Below are positions 16,985-25,662 of a stretch of DNA of 64,000 nucleotides, piece after piece. The notes beneath the pieces are model-generated. The model was not told the DNA's origin and searched no databases. It saw only the letters and a program-made list of their open reading frames with translations. The position numbers were made by a program, and so were the translations under genes. This DNA is from Limnobaculum zhutongyuii (GTDB lineage Bacteria; Pseudomonadota; Gammaproteobacteria; Enterobacterales; Enterobacteriaceae): positions 2,542,001-2,606,000 of the forward strand of contig NZ_CP034752.1 of assembly GCF_004295645.1 (NCBI RefSeq), read 5' to 3'. How positions within the stretch are numbered: position 1 is the first letter of the stretch; the number at the start of each line of letters is the position of its first letter.

Positions 16985-18481
16985 ATGAAATCTAAAAAGT
17001 TTCTTTATCTGTTTATGGTCGTCACTGTCCTGATTATCGGACTGATTGGCTATTTTGGATACCGTACCCTGTCACAAGAAAGCACCCTAAATGAATACCA
17101 AACTCAGCAACTGGCCAAAACCCGCGTGGCGCAAACTCAGGATTTCATTTTGCAGCAGTTGGGACAAAAACAAATTCGCTTCAGCGCCATTCTGGCCTAC
17201 CTGAAACTGGATCCCCTGTCGCTGAATACGCTGATTGCTCAGGACAGTGATATCGAAGCCCTGTTTGTACTGGAACAGAACAAGCTGGTATTTCCCGATG
17301 CTTATAATCCACTGAATCAAAAAGAATCCCGTTTTATCGAGCTAATCACACCCATTATTCAGGATCCGGCCATTCTTATCGCTAAACAGCATCAGTCTGA
17401 CGATAAACAACCTGATTTTGGCTGGTATGTGATGCAAGAGCAGCAACAGCTGGTACTGATTTACTGGCATAAACTCAACAATCAAATCATTGGCTTTAAG
17501 CTGTCCTATGTGAAATTGCTGTCAGATATCATTTCCAGCATCGATTTTAACTATGAGCCGGACAGTCTGGTGATCTCAGATAATGGTCAAGTACTGTATC
17601 AGTCACTGACCCGCGCCTATGATAAAACCAAACAGCCAACCTATAATCAGGCTCTGCCCTTCCCGCTGCATGCCTGGAAAATTGATTACTACGCCAGTAA
17701 CAACAGCAACTACTCACTCTATTATTTCACCCTTGGTCTGTTGGCTATCGCTATCCTGGCCGTGGGAATTATTGCACTATCGTTGTATCGTGAATTTAAC
17801 CGGGCTACCCGTCTGGCCAGCCAACAAGTCAGTTTTGTCAGTCAGGTATCCCACGAGCTTAAGACCCCACTCACCAATATCACGCTATATGCAGAAATGC
17901 TGAAAGAGATGGAGCAGGAAGAGGATAGCCAGAATACTCACTATCTGGAGGTGATCATCAGTGAAAGCCGCCGCCTGTCTCGCCTGATTCAAAATGTGCT
18001 GACGTTTACCAAATCACCTAAAATCAATCTGCAGCCGGTGGATATCAACCAGTTACTGGTGCAGATTCACACTATTTTTACGCCGGTCTTTGAAGCGAAA
18101 GGCATTCATTTGGCACTGACAGTTGAGGGCCATCTGAATACCCACAGCGATATCGATCGAATAACTCAAATCATCAGCAACTTGCTTAGCAATGCGGAAA
18201 AGTACGCTGCCGAAGGCAAGAAAGTCCAACTCAGTGCCTGTCAGGATGATAAGAACATTTATATCCGCGTGCGGGATTATGGCAAAGGTCTGTCAGACAA
18301 AGAGCTAAAACATATCTTCCAGCCATTCTATCGAGTGAAATCAGAGATTACCGAAGGGGTTACCGGAACCGGTATTGGCCTGACGATAGCGCTTCAGTTA
18401 GCTCAGAGTCTGTCCGGCACCCTGATGGCAGAAAACTGCGATAGCGGGCTGGAATTTACCTTATGTATCCCGCGCAGCTGA
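16985..18481 (+). CDS. Membrane sensor histidine kinase
   Basis: 498 residues from the ATG at 16985 (an in-frame ATG at 16970 is possible; neither has a strong ribosome site). TM1 at ~6-27, a ~215-residue periplasmic sensor region with no recognised domain, TM2 ~240-262, then HisKA with FVSQVSHELKTPLTNITLYAEML (phospho-His) and a HATPase: N box NLLSNAEKYA, G1 VRDYGKGLSD, F box IFQPFYRV, G2 GTGIGLTIAL. It would phosphorylate the response regulator encoded 34 bases downstream. No HAMP is evident between TM2 and HisKA. The VWA gene upstream suggests a periplasmic partner. Confidence 0.9.
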   Translation: MKSKKFLYLFMVVTVLIIGLIGYFGYRTLSQESTLNEYQTQQLAKTRVAQTQDFILQQLGQKQIRFSAILAYLKLDPLSLNTLIAQDSDIEALFVLEQNKLVFPDAYNPLNQKESRFIELITPIIQDPAILIAKQHQSDDKQPDFGWYVMQEQQQLVLIYWHKLNNQIIGFKLSYVKLLSDIISSIDFNYEPDSLVISDNGQVLYQSLTRAYDKTKQPTYNQALPFPLHAWKIDYYASNNSNYSLYYFTLGLLAIAILAVGIIALSLYREFNRATRLASQQVSFVSQVSHELKTPLTNITLYAEMLKEMEQEEDSQNTHYLEVIISESRRLSRLIQNVLTFTKSPKINLQPVDINQLLVQIHTIFTPVFEAKGIHLALTVEGHLNTHSDIDRITQIISNLLSNAEKYAAEGKKVQLSACQDDKNIYIRVRDYGKGLSDKELKHIFQPFYRVKSEITEGVTGTGIGLTIALQLAQSLSGTLMAENCDSGLEFTLCIPRS

Positions 18482-18515
18482 AAAGGTACGGACAACATGA
18501 TACGGATAAATAACC

Positions 18516-19199
18516 ATGAAAATTTTAATTGCTGAAGACGATGTTCATATTCGCAATGGATTGAGCGATATGCTCTCCCGCGAAGGTTACACCATGATTA
18601 CTGCTGAAAACGGTAAAGTCGCCTTAGTGAAATATCAGCAAGAACAACCTGACTTCATTATTCTGGATATTATGATGCCAGAATTAGATGGCTACTCGGT
18701 GTGCAAAGAAATCAGAAAGCATGATGAACATACGCCTATTGTTTTTCTTTCCGCCAAAGGAGAGGAGATCGACAAAGTGTTGGGCCTTGAGTTGGGTGCC
18801 GATGACTATATCAATAAGCCTTTTGGTATTCATGAAGTACGCGCCAGAATTAAAACCATCGCCCGCCGCTGTTTGAAAGCCAAACAAAATTCGCCGGACC
18901 AAACGTTTCAATTTGGCGATCTGCTGGTATCTCCGGCGGAACTCTGTGCCAAACGCGAACAGCAGATTATTGAATTATCCTTGCGCGAAATTAAAATTCT
19001 GATGTGCCTGTGGCAGCATAAAAATCAGGTTGTTACTCGCGATATGCTGTTTGATTGTGCCTGGGGATATGATCATCTGCCTAACAGCCGCACGCTGGAC
19101 CAGCACGTTTCCAAACTGCGTAAACTTATTGAGCTGGATCCGGTTACGCCAATCCTGATTAGAACCATACACGGTGCCGGTTATCGTTATCAGGAATAA
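18516..19199 (+). CDS. OmpR/PhoB-family response regulator
   Basis: 227 residues. Receiver domain 1-115 with the acidic pair EDD at 7-9, phospho-acceptor Asp51 (FIILDIMMPELDG) and the conserved Lys in FINKPFG-type INKPFG. C-terminal winged-helix DNA-binding domain ~130-226 ends with LRKLIELDP...IRTIHGAGYRYQE. Partner of the preceding kinase. Target genes are not identifiable; the VWA gene at the head of the operon is the natural candidate (inference). Confidence 0.93.
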   Translation: MKILIAEDDVHIRNGLSDMLSREGYTMITAENGKVALVKYQQEQPDFIILDIMMPELDGYSVCKEIRKHDEHTPIVFLSAKGEEIDKVLGLELGADDYINKPFGIHEVRARIKTIARRCLKAKQNSPDQTFQFGDLLVSPAELCAKREQQIIELSLREIKILMCLWQHKNQVVTRDMLFDCAWGYDHLPNSRTLDQHVSKLRKLIELDPVTPILIRTIHGAGYRYQE

Positions 19200-19261
19200 C
19201 TGACCGTAGAAAAAGTCGCTACAATAGCAACACCGTTCACTCTTACCCGAGGCGTTTACCG

Positions 19262-19420
19262 ATGTCGCTGGAACAAGCTCCTGAAGAGGTCAAACTGGCT
19301 GTCGATTTAATTTATCTATTGGAAAGCAACCAAATTGATGCCAAAACCGTACTGGCAGCACTGAAAATTGTCGAACAGGATTTTTTACGTAAGGCAGAAC
19401 AACAGCAGCAACATGATTAA
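19262..19420 (+). CDS. ybaM: Small protein YbaM
   Basis: 52-codon gene starting MSLEQAPEEVKLAVDLIYLL, very close to E. coli YbaM (53 aa; DUF2496 family). The sequence is entirely helical in appearance and its function is unknown. In E. coli it lies immediately next to priC; here it is displaced 3.8 kb by the VWA/two-component insertion, so the junctions of that insertion fall at about 15.46 and 19.2 kb. Confidence 0.9.
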   Translation: MSLEQAPEEVKLAVDLIYLLESNQIDAKTVLAALKIVEQDFLRKAEQQQQHD

Positions 19421-19432
19421 AACTGCCCCTAC

Positions 19433-19969
19433 TTACCTATTCTGCTGATGAGCAGTAAATACGCCTGCGCTAAACAGGGTATAAGTTAACATGGTTAACA
19501 GAGGCAACCATTGGGGCTCTTTCAGGTGAGGAGCTATCCAATGAAAAGAAAAACAGGCCAGAAAAGCAAAATCATAAGGTGAATAGCCAAGAATAGGCTC
19601 TCCACCAGCCGATAGCACCAGTGTGCAAACTACCTGAGCATAGAGAATAAAAAGTAGAAAAAGAATATAACGCCATAACCGCTGCCTTGGTAAGGGCATA
19701 TAGCGCCCATAGGCATGTCCCATTGCCAATAATCCCAGACAAAAAACTGCCAGACAAAACCAGCGCGTTATTTGAAGCAATCCTACCCGACTAATGGTGA
19801 ATCCTTCACTCAGTACCAAATCACGGCTGAACCAGGCGCTGGAATCCACTAGCAACAGACAGAAATAAGCCAGTACCTGACTTAACAGCGGTAAAATCCC
19901 CACTAACACCAATAGTAATAAAATGAATGCCACTGGTGATGAACGGAAAACAGAGCGGGAATGGGTCAT
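19433..19969 (-). CDS. Hypothetical inner-membrane protein, 178 aa
   Basis: Four to five predicted membrane helices (residues ~12-40, 60-84, 98-120, 128-146, 155-172) with short polar loops, including HAYGRYMPLPRQRLWRY. No recognised family motif. It starts at ATG 19969, convergent with ybaM (12-base gap), and has ychN upstream in the same direction, 34 bases away, so the two may be co-transcribed. No E. coli counterpart at this position. Function unknown. Confidence 0.65.
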   Translation of the reverse strand: MTHSRSVFRSSPVAFILLLLVLVGILPLLSQVLAYFCLLLVDSSAWFSRDLVLSEGFTISRVGLLQITRWFCLAVFCLGLLAMGHAYGRYMPLPRQRLWRYILFLLFILYAQVVCTLVLSAGGEPILGYSPYDFAFLACFSFHWIAPHLKEPQWLPLLTMLTYTLFSAGVFTAHQQNR

Positions 19970-20003
19970 TGATTAAACCCATTCTGATAAATGGCCTCAC
20001 TCA

Positions 20004-20357
20004 TCAGAATGTCAGCACTTTGTCTGCCGCCAGTGTCCACTGAGCCAGCTCGACTAACGTACCAATCTCTACTCCCTCAATCAGTGGTAATTGACTGATA
20101 CCACGACCATCGGTGCAGGTTTTACATAACTTCACTTCAACGTTTTGGGCCGTCAGGATCTCCAGCATTTGCTGAAGATTATATCCTTCATGAGGTTTCT
20201 GACCGCGAATTCCGGCACTTACCGCATCCGACATCAGGAATAGTTTTAATTCACAATCCGGTGACTGCTCACGAATCGCGATGGACAGGCGTAAAGCATT
20301 AAATAGTAGTTCACTGCCATAAGGCGCGCCGTTAGCGACAACCAGTATACGTTGCAT
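20004..20357 (-). CDS. ychN: DsrE/F-like protein YchN
   Basis: 117 residues, nearly identical in pattern and length to E. coli YchN: MQRILVVANGAPYGSELLFN, LFLMSDAVSAGIRGQKPHEG, the conserved Cys pair in VKLCKTCTDGRG and C-terminal ELAQWTLAADKVLTF. DsrE/F-fold proteins form hexamers with reactive cysteines linked to sulfur transfer, but YchN itself has no settled function. In E. coli it lies elsewhere on the chromosome, so its position next to acrR is a rearrangement relative to that genome. Confidence 0.9.
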   Translation of the reverse strand: MQRILVVANGAPYGSELLFNALRLSIAIREQSPDCELKLFLMSDAVSAGIRGQKPHEGYNLQQMLEILTAQNVEVKLCKTCTDGRGISQLPLIEGVEIGTLVELAQWTLAADKVLTF

Positions 20358-20394
20358 CTGTTATTTCCTGTGATGGGATATTCTCACCCTGAGG

Positions 20395-21036
20395 CTAAAA
20401 ACACGCTTTCTTTAATGAAGGACTATGTTTCATTAAATCAATAAAAGCATCAACTAACCGCGGGGCTTCCTGTTCTAATGAATAAGATTCTGGCATAAAA
20501 AGCCAGTTCTCTATCAGACCACAAATATATGCCCGCAAAGTGATAGCCGCAAGGCCGATATCCAGTTGTTCGTCCAATTGTTTATATTGAACGCACAATC
20601 GCAGATCTTTCTCAATTCTTTCATAATTTTCAAGATATAAAGATTGATGAATTTGTTGTAATGAGAGCAATTCTCCGACAAACTCACACTTATGAAATAA
20701 TATACCCAGTAAAGTTCTTCGACGAGGATCCGTCACTGTCGCCTGGAGAACAAAAATAAGCGTATGGCGTAATGCTAAAAGCGGTTCTAAGGGAAATTCA
20801 TTTCTGTATCGCAGCACTACGTCATCAATGCTAGACTCTATTTGAGTCCACATTGCATTGAAAATATCGACCTTATTTTTGAAATGCCAGTAAATAGCGC
20901 CTCGCGTCACTCCTGCCGCCAGGGCTATATCATTCAGCGATGTACTGGATACTCCCCGCCGGGAAAATTCCTGCATGGCGGCATCAAGAATATGCTGACG
21001 GGTTTCCAGGGATTGTTGCTTAGTTTTGCGGCCCAT
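20395..21036 (-). CDS. acrR: TetR-family repressor AcrR
   Basis: 213 residues (E. coli 215). N-terminal TetR helix-turn-helix: TRQHILDAAMQEFSRRGVSS followed by GVTRGAIYWHFKNKVDIF. The helical C-terminal part holds the drug-binding and dimer region with the AcrR-like RRRTLLGILFHKCEFVGE. Divergent from acrAB across a 157-base gap carrying its operator, which represses both acrAB and itself until inducers bind. Confidence 0.94.
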   Translation of the reverse strand: MGRKTKQQSLETRQHILDAAMQEFSRRGVSSTSLNDIALAAGVTRGAIYWHFKNKVDIFNAMWTQIESSIDDVVLRYRNEFPLEPLLALRHTLIFVLQATVTDPRRRTLLGILFHKCEFVGELLSLQQIHQSLYLENYERIEKDLRLCVQYKQLDEQLDIGLAAITLRAYICGLIENWLFMPESYSLEQEAPRLVDAFIDLMKHSPSLKKACF

Positions 21037-21075
21037 AATTTTTATGCTTTATGTGCGGTGTGTTGTGTAATTACT

Positions 21076-21099
21076 TACATACATACATGAATGTTTGTA
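21076..21099. promoter_or_regulatory. AcrR operator (24-bp inverted repeat)
   Basis: TACATACAT-ACATGA-ATGTTTGTA matches the E. coli AcrR box (TACATACAT-TTGTGA-ATGTATGTA) in 20 of 24 positions, with the same spacing. It lies 40 bases from the acrR start and 95 from the acrA start, where binding would block both promoters. Confidence 0.85.
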
Positions 21100-21193
21100 T
21101 TATAGCACACTAATTTTTTGAGAATAACCGTGTGGTTACCTGAGTTTAACTATAACGGTAACTGATATTGAAATATTGAGTTGAGGTTGATCT

Positions 21194-22375
21194 ATGAGTA
21201 GAAACAGAGGGGTGATGCCTCTGGCAGCGGTGCTAATGCTTTCAAGCGGTTTAGTACTCGTAGGATGCGATAATAAATCCGACGCGGGCGCCCAACACGC
21301 AGCTCCAGAAGTTGAATTTGTAACGGTAAAAACACAACCAATCAATATCACTACTGAGCTTCCTGGACGAACATCTGCTTTCCGTATTGCAGAAGTGCGT
21401 CCTCAGGTAAGCGGAATTATACTTAAACGCCAGTTTACTGAAGGCAGCATGATCAAAGAGAGCGATTCTCTTTATCAAATCGATCCTGCAACCTATCAGG
21501 CGACTTATAACAGTGCCGTTGCCGATCTGGCTAAAGCAGAAGCTAACGCTACCCTGACGCGTTTAACGGTGAAACGTTATCAACCACTACTGAAAAATAA
21601 CTTTGTTAGTCGTCAGGACTACGATACTGCCGTGGCTAATGCACGTCAGGGCGAAGCTAGCGTACAGGCAGCAAAAGCGGCTGTGGAAACTGCCCGTATC
21701 AATCTAGAATACACCAAGGTGATGTCCCCTATCAGCGGTTTGATTGGCAAATCCAGCGTTACCGAAGGTGCACTGGTGAATGCGAATCAGGCAAATGCTC
21801 TGGCAACCGTACAACAGCTTGATCCTATCTATGTAGATGTCACTCAATCCAGTAATGATTTCTTGCGTATGAAGCAAGAGCTGGCTGATGGCTCACTGAA
21901 AAAGGAAAGCAAAGCAGCGGTAAGTCTGATTTTTGATAACGGTAGCGTCTATAAGGAACAAGGCACTCTGGAGTTTGAAGACGTCACCGTTGATGAAACC
22001 ACGGGCTCTATTACTATGCGTGCTGTTTTCCCGAATCCAAACAATCAGCTACTGCCAGGCATGTTCGTTCGTGCCCGCGTTGACGAAGGGGTAAAACCTA
22101 ATGCGATGCTGGTTCCTCAGCAGGGAATCACCCGTAACCAACGTGGTGAAGCCACAACGCTGGTTATCGATAAAGAAGGTAAAGTTGAATCACGCATTAT
22201 TACTACCGGTCAGGCTATTGGTGCTGATTGGCTGGTAACCCAAGGCCTTGAGCCGGGCGATCGCGTGATTGTAACGGGCCTACAGAAGATCAGACCGGGC
22301 GCATCTGTCAATGCTAAAGAGTATGCAGAAAAATCGAAAGATGACGCATCAAACGCACCAGCAGCGAAATCATAA
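21194..22375 (+). CDS. acrA: RND efflux periplasmic adaptor AcrA
   Basis: 393-residue membrane-fusion lipoprotein joining AcrB to TolC. Signal peptide with lipobox LVGC (Cys25), then lipoyl half-motifs (EVRPQVSGIILKRQFTEGS and TKVMSPISGLIGKSSV) flanking an alpha-helical hairpin (~100-165). A beta-barrel domain and the membrane-proximal domain follow (LEPGDRVIVTGLQKIRPG). E. coli AcrA has 397. First gene of acrAB, 19 bases before acrB. Confidence 0.96.
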   Translation: MSRNRGVMPLAAVLMLSSGLVLVGCDNKSDAGAQHAAPEVEFVTVKTQPINITTELPGRTSAFRIAEVRPQVSGIILKRQFTEGSMIKESDSLYQIDPATYQATYNSAVADLAKAEANATLTRLTVKRYQPLLKNNFVSRQDYDTAVANARQGEASVQAAKAAVETARINLEYTKVMSPISGLIGKSSVTEGALVNANQANALATVQQLDPIYVDVTQSSNDFLRMKQELADGSLKKESKAAVSLIFDNGSVYKEQGTLEFEDVTVDETTGSITMRAVFPNPNNQLLPGMFVRARVDEGVKPNAMLVPQQGITRNQRGEATTLVIDKEGKVESRIITTGQAIGADWLVTQGLEPGDRVIVTGLQKIRPGASVNAKEYAEKSKDDASNAPAAKS

Positions 22376-22394
22376 ACGAGATTGAGTGTAGCAG

Positions 22395-25300
22395 ATGGCT
22401 AAATTTTTTATTGATCGCCCTATATTTGCCTGGGTAATCGCCATAATCATTATGTTGGCGGGGGCTCTGGCATTAGTCCAACTACCGGTATCGCAATACC
22501 CTACGATTGCACCACCGGCTGTTTCTATATCTGCATCCTATCCGGGTGCTGATGCGCAAACAGTACAGGACTCTGTCACACAGGTTATCGAACAGAATAT
22601 GAACGGTATCGATAACCTGATGTATATGTCCTCCACCAGTGATTCGGCCGGTAACGCCTCTATCACCCTAACGTTTGACTCAAAAGCGGATCCAGATATC
22701 GCTCAGGTACAGGTTCAGAATAAACTGCAACTGGCGACACCTCTGTTACCGCAAGAAGTACAGCAAATGGGGATCAGCGTTAAAAAGGCCACCAGTAGCT
22801 TCTTAATGGTTGCCGGTTTTATCTCTGAAGATGGCTCCATGAGTCAGGAAGATATCGCTGACTATGTGGGTTCAAACGTTAAAGATCCTCTCAGCCGTAC
22901 CAACGGCGTTGGGGATATACAGCTGTTTGGTTCACAATACGCAATGCGCGTTTGGTTAGATCCTAATAAGCTGAATAACTATTCGTTAACGCCACTTGAC
23001 GTTAATAACGCCATTAAAGTTCAGAATAACCAGATTGCAGCAGGTCAGTTAGGTGGTACACCACCGGTAAAAGGCCAGCAGTTAAACTCATCGATTATCG
23101 TGCAGACTCGTTTACAAACTCCGGAGCAATTCGGTCAGATTCTGTTAAAGATTAATACCGATGGTTCACAGGTTCGTCTGAAAGATGTGGCAACGATTGA
23201 GTTAGGTGGTGAAAGCTATAACGTAGTTGCTCGTTTCGATGGCAAACCAGCATCTGGTCTGGGTATTAAGCTGGCTACCGGCGCTAACGCACTGGATACC
23301 GCCGCTGCGGTTAAAGCCGAATTAACCGCGCTGGAAAGATATTTCCCCGCAGGCCTGAAGATCGTTTATCCGTACGATACGACACCATTCGTTAAGATTT
23401 CGATTAACGAAGTAATCAAAACGCTGGTAGAAGCAATTCTGCTGGTATTTATCGTCATGTACCTGTTCCTGCAGAACCTGCGCGCGACCCTAATCCCTAC
23501 CATGGCAGTACCGGTGGTGTTATTAGGAACCTTTGCGGTGTTATCCGCGTTTGGCTACTCAATAAACACCCTGACGATGTTCGCCATGGTGCTCGCCATC
23601 GGCCTGTTGGTTGATGACGCCATCGTGGTAGTAGAAAACGTTGAACGGATCATGGTGGAAGAAGGTCTGCCGCCAAAAGAAGCCACGCGGAAATCCATGG
23701 GGCAAATTCAGGGTGCGTTAGTCGGTATTGCCCTGGTACTGTCGGCAGTATTCGTACCAATGGCCTTCTTCGGCGGTTCTACCGGTGCGATTTATCGTCA
23801 ATTCTCCATTACGATCGTTTCGGCGATGGTGCTGTCGGTATTGGTAGCGATGATTCTGACTCCCGCGTTGTGTGCCACCATTCTGAAGCCGGTAGCAAAA
23901 GGTAGCCATGGCGCTACCACCGGGTTCTTCGGTTGGTTCAACAACATGTTTGAGAAGAATACTCATCACTATACCAATAGCGTTGCTAACATTTTGGGTA
24001 GTACCGGTCGCTATATTCTGATCTATCTGGTTCTGGTTGTTGGCATGGCATTGCTGTTTATTCGCCTCCCCTCTTCCTTCCTACCAGAAGAAGATCAGGG
24101 TGTATTCCTGGCAGCAGTTCAATTGCCTCAGGGCGCTACTCAGGAAAGAACCCAAAAAATTCTGGACGAAGTTAGCGACTACTTTATTACCAAAGAAAAA
24201 GACAACGTTGTTTCGGTGTTTACCGTTGGCGGCTTCGGCTTTAGCGGACAAGGCCAAAATACGGGTCTGGCATTTATTAAACTGAAAGAATGGGATGAAC
24301 GTCCGGGGGCAGATAATAAAGTGTCAGCCATCGTCGGTCGGGCATCTAAAGCATTCTCTCAGATTAAAGACGGTATGGTGTTTGCCTTTAACCTTCCGGC
24401 CATCGTTGAATTAGGTACCGCTTCTGGCTTTGACTTCCAGTTGATTGACCAGGCTGGTTTAGGCCATGAAAAATTAACTGAAGCACGTAATCAGCTATTA
24501 GGCATGATTGCTAAACATCCGGATATGTTGGTTGGGGTTCGTCCAAACGGTCTGGAAGATACGCCTCAGTTTAAACTGACTATCGATCAGGAAAAAGCAC
24601 AGGCATTGGGCGTATCAATTAGTGATATTAACCAAACCCTGTCAACAGCTTTGGGTGGATCTTATGTAAACGACTTTATCGACCGTGGTCGTGTGAAGAA
24701 AGTTTACGTTCAAGCTGATGCGCCATTCCGTATGGTACCAAAGGATATTGATAACTGGTTTGTACGCGGTACAAATGGTCAGATGGTTCCTCTTTCTGCC
24801 TTCTCCAGCGCACACTGGCAATACGGTTCTCCACGTCTGGAGCGTTATAACGGTTTACCATCCATGGAAATTCTGGGTGAAGCCGCACCAGGCAAGAGTA
24901 GTGGTGATGCCATGAAACTGATGGAAGACTTAGCCTCTCAGTTACCGATTGGTATTGGTTATGACTGGACCGGCATGTCCTATCAGGAACGTTTGTCAGG
25001 TAACCAGGCACCGTCACTGTATGCCATTTCACTGATTGTGGTATTCCTGTGTCTGGCAGCCTTGTATGAGAGCTGGTCAATTCCGTTCTCAGTTATGCTG
25101 GTTGTTCCACTTGGGGTTATCGGTGCTCTGGTAGCCACCACCGTACGCGGTATGGAGAACGACGTTTACTTTATTGTAAGCTTGTTAACCACTGTCGGAC
25201 TCTCGGCAAAGAACGCCATATTGATTGTAGAGTTCGCCAAAGACCTGATGGATAAAGAAGGTAAAGGTCTGATAGAAGCAACACTGGATGCGGTACGTAT

Positions 25301-25544
25301 GCGTTTACGTCCAATTCTGATGACTTCTCTGGCCTTTATGCTCGGGGTTCTACCACTGGCAATCAGTACCGGTGCGGGTTCCGGCTCTCAGAACGCGGTA
25401 GGTACCGGAGTTCTGGGCGGTATGGTCAGTGCGACTATTCTGGCTATCTTCTTCGTTCCTGTGTTCTTCGTAGTGGTGCGTCGCCGCTTTAGTAAGCGCG
25501 GTGAAGATATCGAGCATTCACATGCAGTTGAACATAAATCCTAA
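22395..25544 (+). CDS. acrB: RND multidrug efflux pump AcrB
   Basis: 1049 residues, the same as E. coli AcrB. Proton-driven trimeric exporter of drugs, dyes, detergents and bile salts, working with AcrA and TolC. Twelve TM helices; TM4 proton relay Asp pair in GLLVDDAIVVVENVERIM and TM10 Lys in TTVGLSAKNAILIVEFAK. Two large periplasmic porter/docking loops follow TM1 and TM7 (start SQYPTIAPPAVSISASYPG; FLPEEDQGVFLAAVQLPQGA). Closed by a strong terminator. No truncation or unusual substitution seen. Confidence 0.98.
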   Translation: MAKFFIDRPIFAWVIAIIIMLAGALALVQLPVSQYPTIAPPAVSISASYPGADAQTVQDSVTQVIEQNMNGIDNLMYMSSTSDSAGNASITLTFDSKADPDIAQVQVQNKLQLATPLLPQEVQQMGISVKKATSSFLMVAGFISEDGSMSQEDIADYVGSNVKDPLSRTNGVGDIQLFGSQYAMRVWLDPNKLNNYSLTPLDVNNAIKVQNNQIAAGQLGGTPPVKGQQLNSSIIVQTRLQTPEQFGQILLKINTDGSQVRLKDVATIELGGESYNVVARFDGKPASGLGIKLATGANALDTAAAVKAELTALERYFPAGLKIVYPYDTTPFVKISINEVIKTLVEAILLVFIVMYLFLQNLRATLIPTMAVPVVLLGTFAVLSAFGYSINTLTMFAMVLAIGLLVDDAIVVVENVERIMVEEGLPPKEATRKSMGQIQGALVGIALVLSAVFVPMAFFGGSTGAIYRQFSITIVSAMVLSVLVAMILTPALCATILKPVAKGSHGATTGFFGWFNNMFEKNTHHYTNSVANILGSTGRYILIYLVLVVGMALLFIRLPSSFLPEEDQGVFLAAVQLPQGATQERTQKILDEVSDYFITKEKDNVVSVFTVGGFGFSGQGQNTGLAFIKLKEWDERPGADNKVSAIVGRASKAFSQIKDGMVFAFNLPAIVELGTASGFDFQLIDQAGLGHEKLTEARNQLLGMIAKHPDMLVGVRPNGLEDTPQFKLTIDQEKAQALGVSISDINQTLSTALGGSYVNDFIDRGRVKKVYVQADAPFRMVPKDIDNWFVRGTNGQMVPLSAFSSAHWQYGSPRLERYNGLPSMEILGEAAPGKSSGDAMKLMEDLASQLPIGIGYDWTGMSYQERLSGNQAPSLYAISLIVVFLCLAALYESWSIPFSVMLVVPLGVIGALVATTVRGMENDVYFIVSLLTTVGLSAKNAILIVEFAKDLMDKEGKGLIEATLDAVRMRLRPILMTSLAFMLGVLPLAISTGAGSGSQNAVGTGVLGGMVSATILAIFFVPVFFVVVRRRFSKRGEDIEHSHAVEHKS

Positions 25545-25568
25545 GTTAAGATTAAATTAACTTCTCCT

Positions 25569-25600
25569 CAGGGGCCGCAATTGCGGCCCCTGTTTTTTTT
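25569..25600 (+). terminator. Rho-independent terminator of acrAB
   Basis: Perfect palindrome CAGGGGCCGCAA/TTGCGGCCCCTG (25569-25592) followed by eight T's (25593-25600). Confidence 0.95.
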
Positions 25601-25662
25601 ACATGCCACCAATAAGGGATTAATATCGTAGGCAGCACATCAGGTAAATTTCCGGAGGCATC

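Noticed and set aside
14910..19200. Prophage or insertion sequence carrying the VWA/two-component operon
   Set aside because: No transposase, integrase, terminal inverted repeats or target duplication seen at either junction.
24676..25080. 134-codon minus-strand ORF inside acrB
   Set aside because: Antisense to the conserved porter domain; composition is that of a reverse shadow frame.
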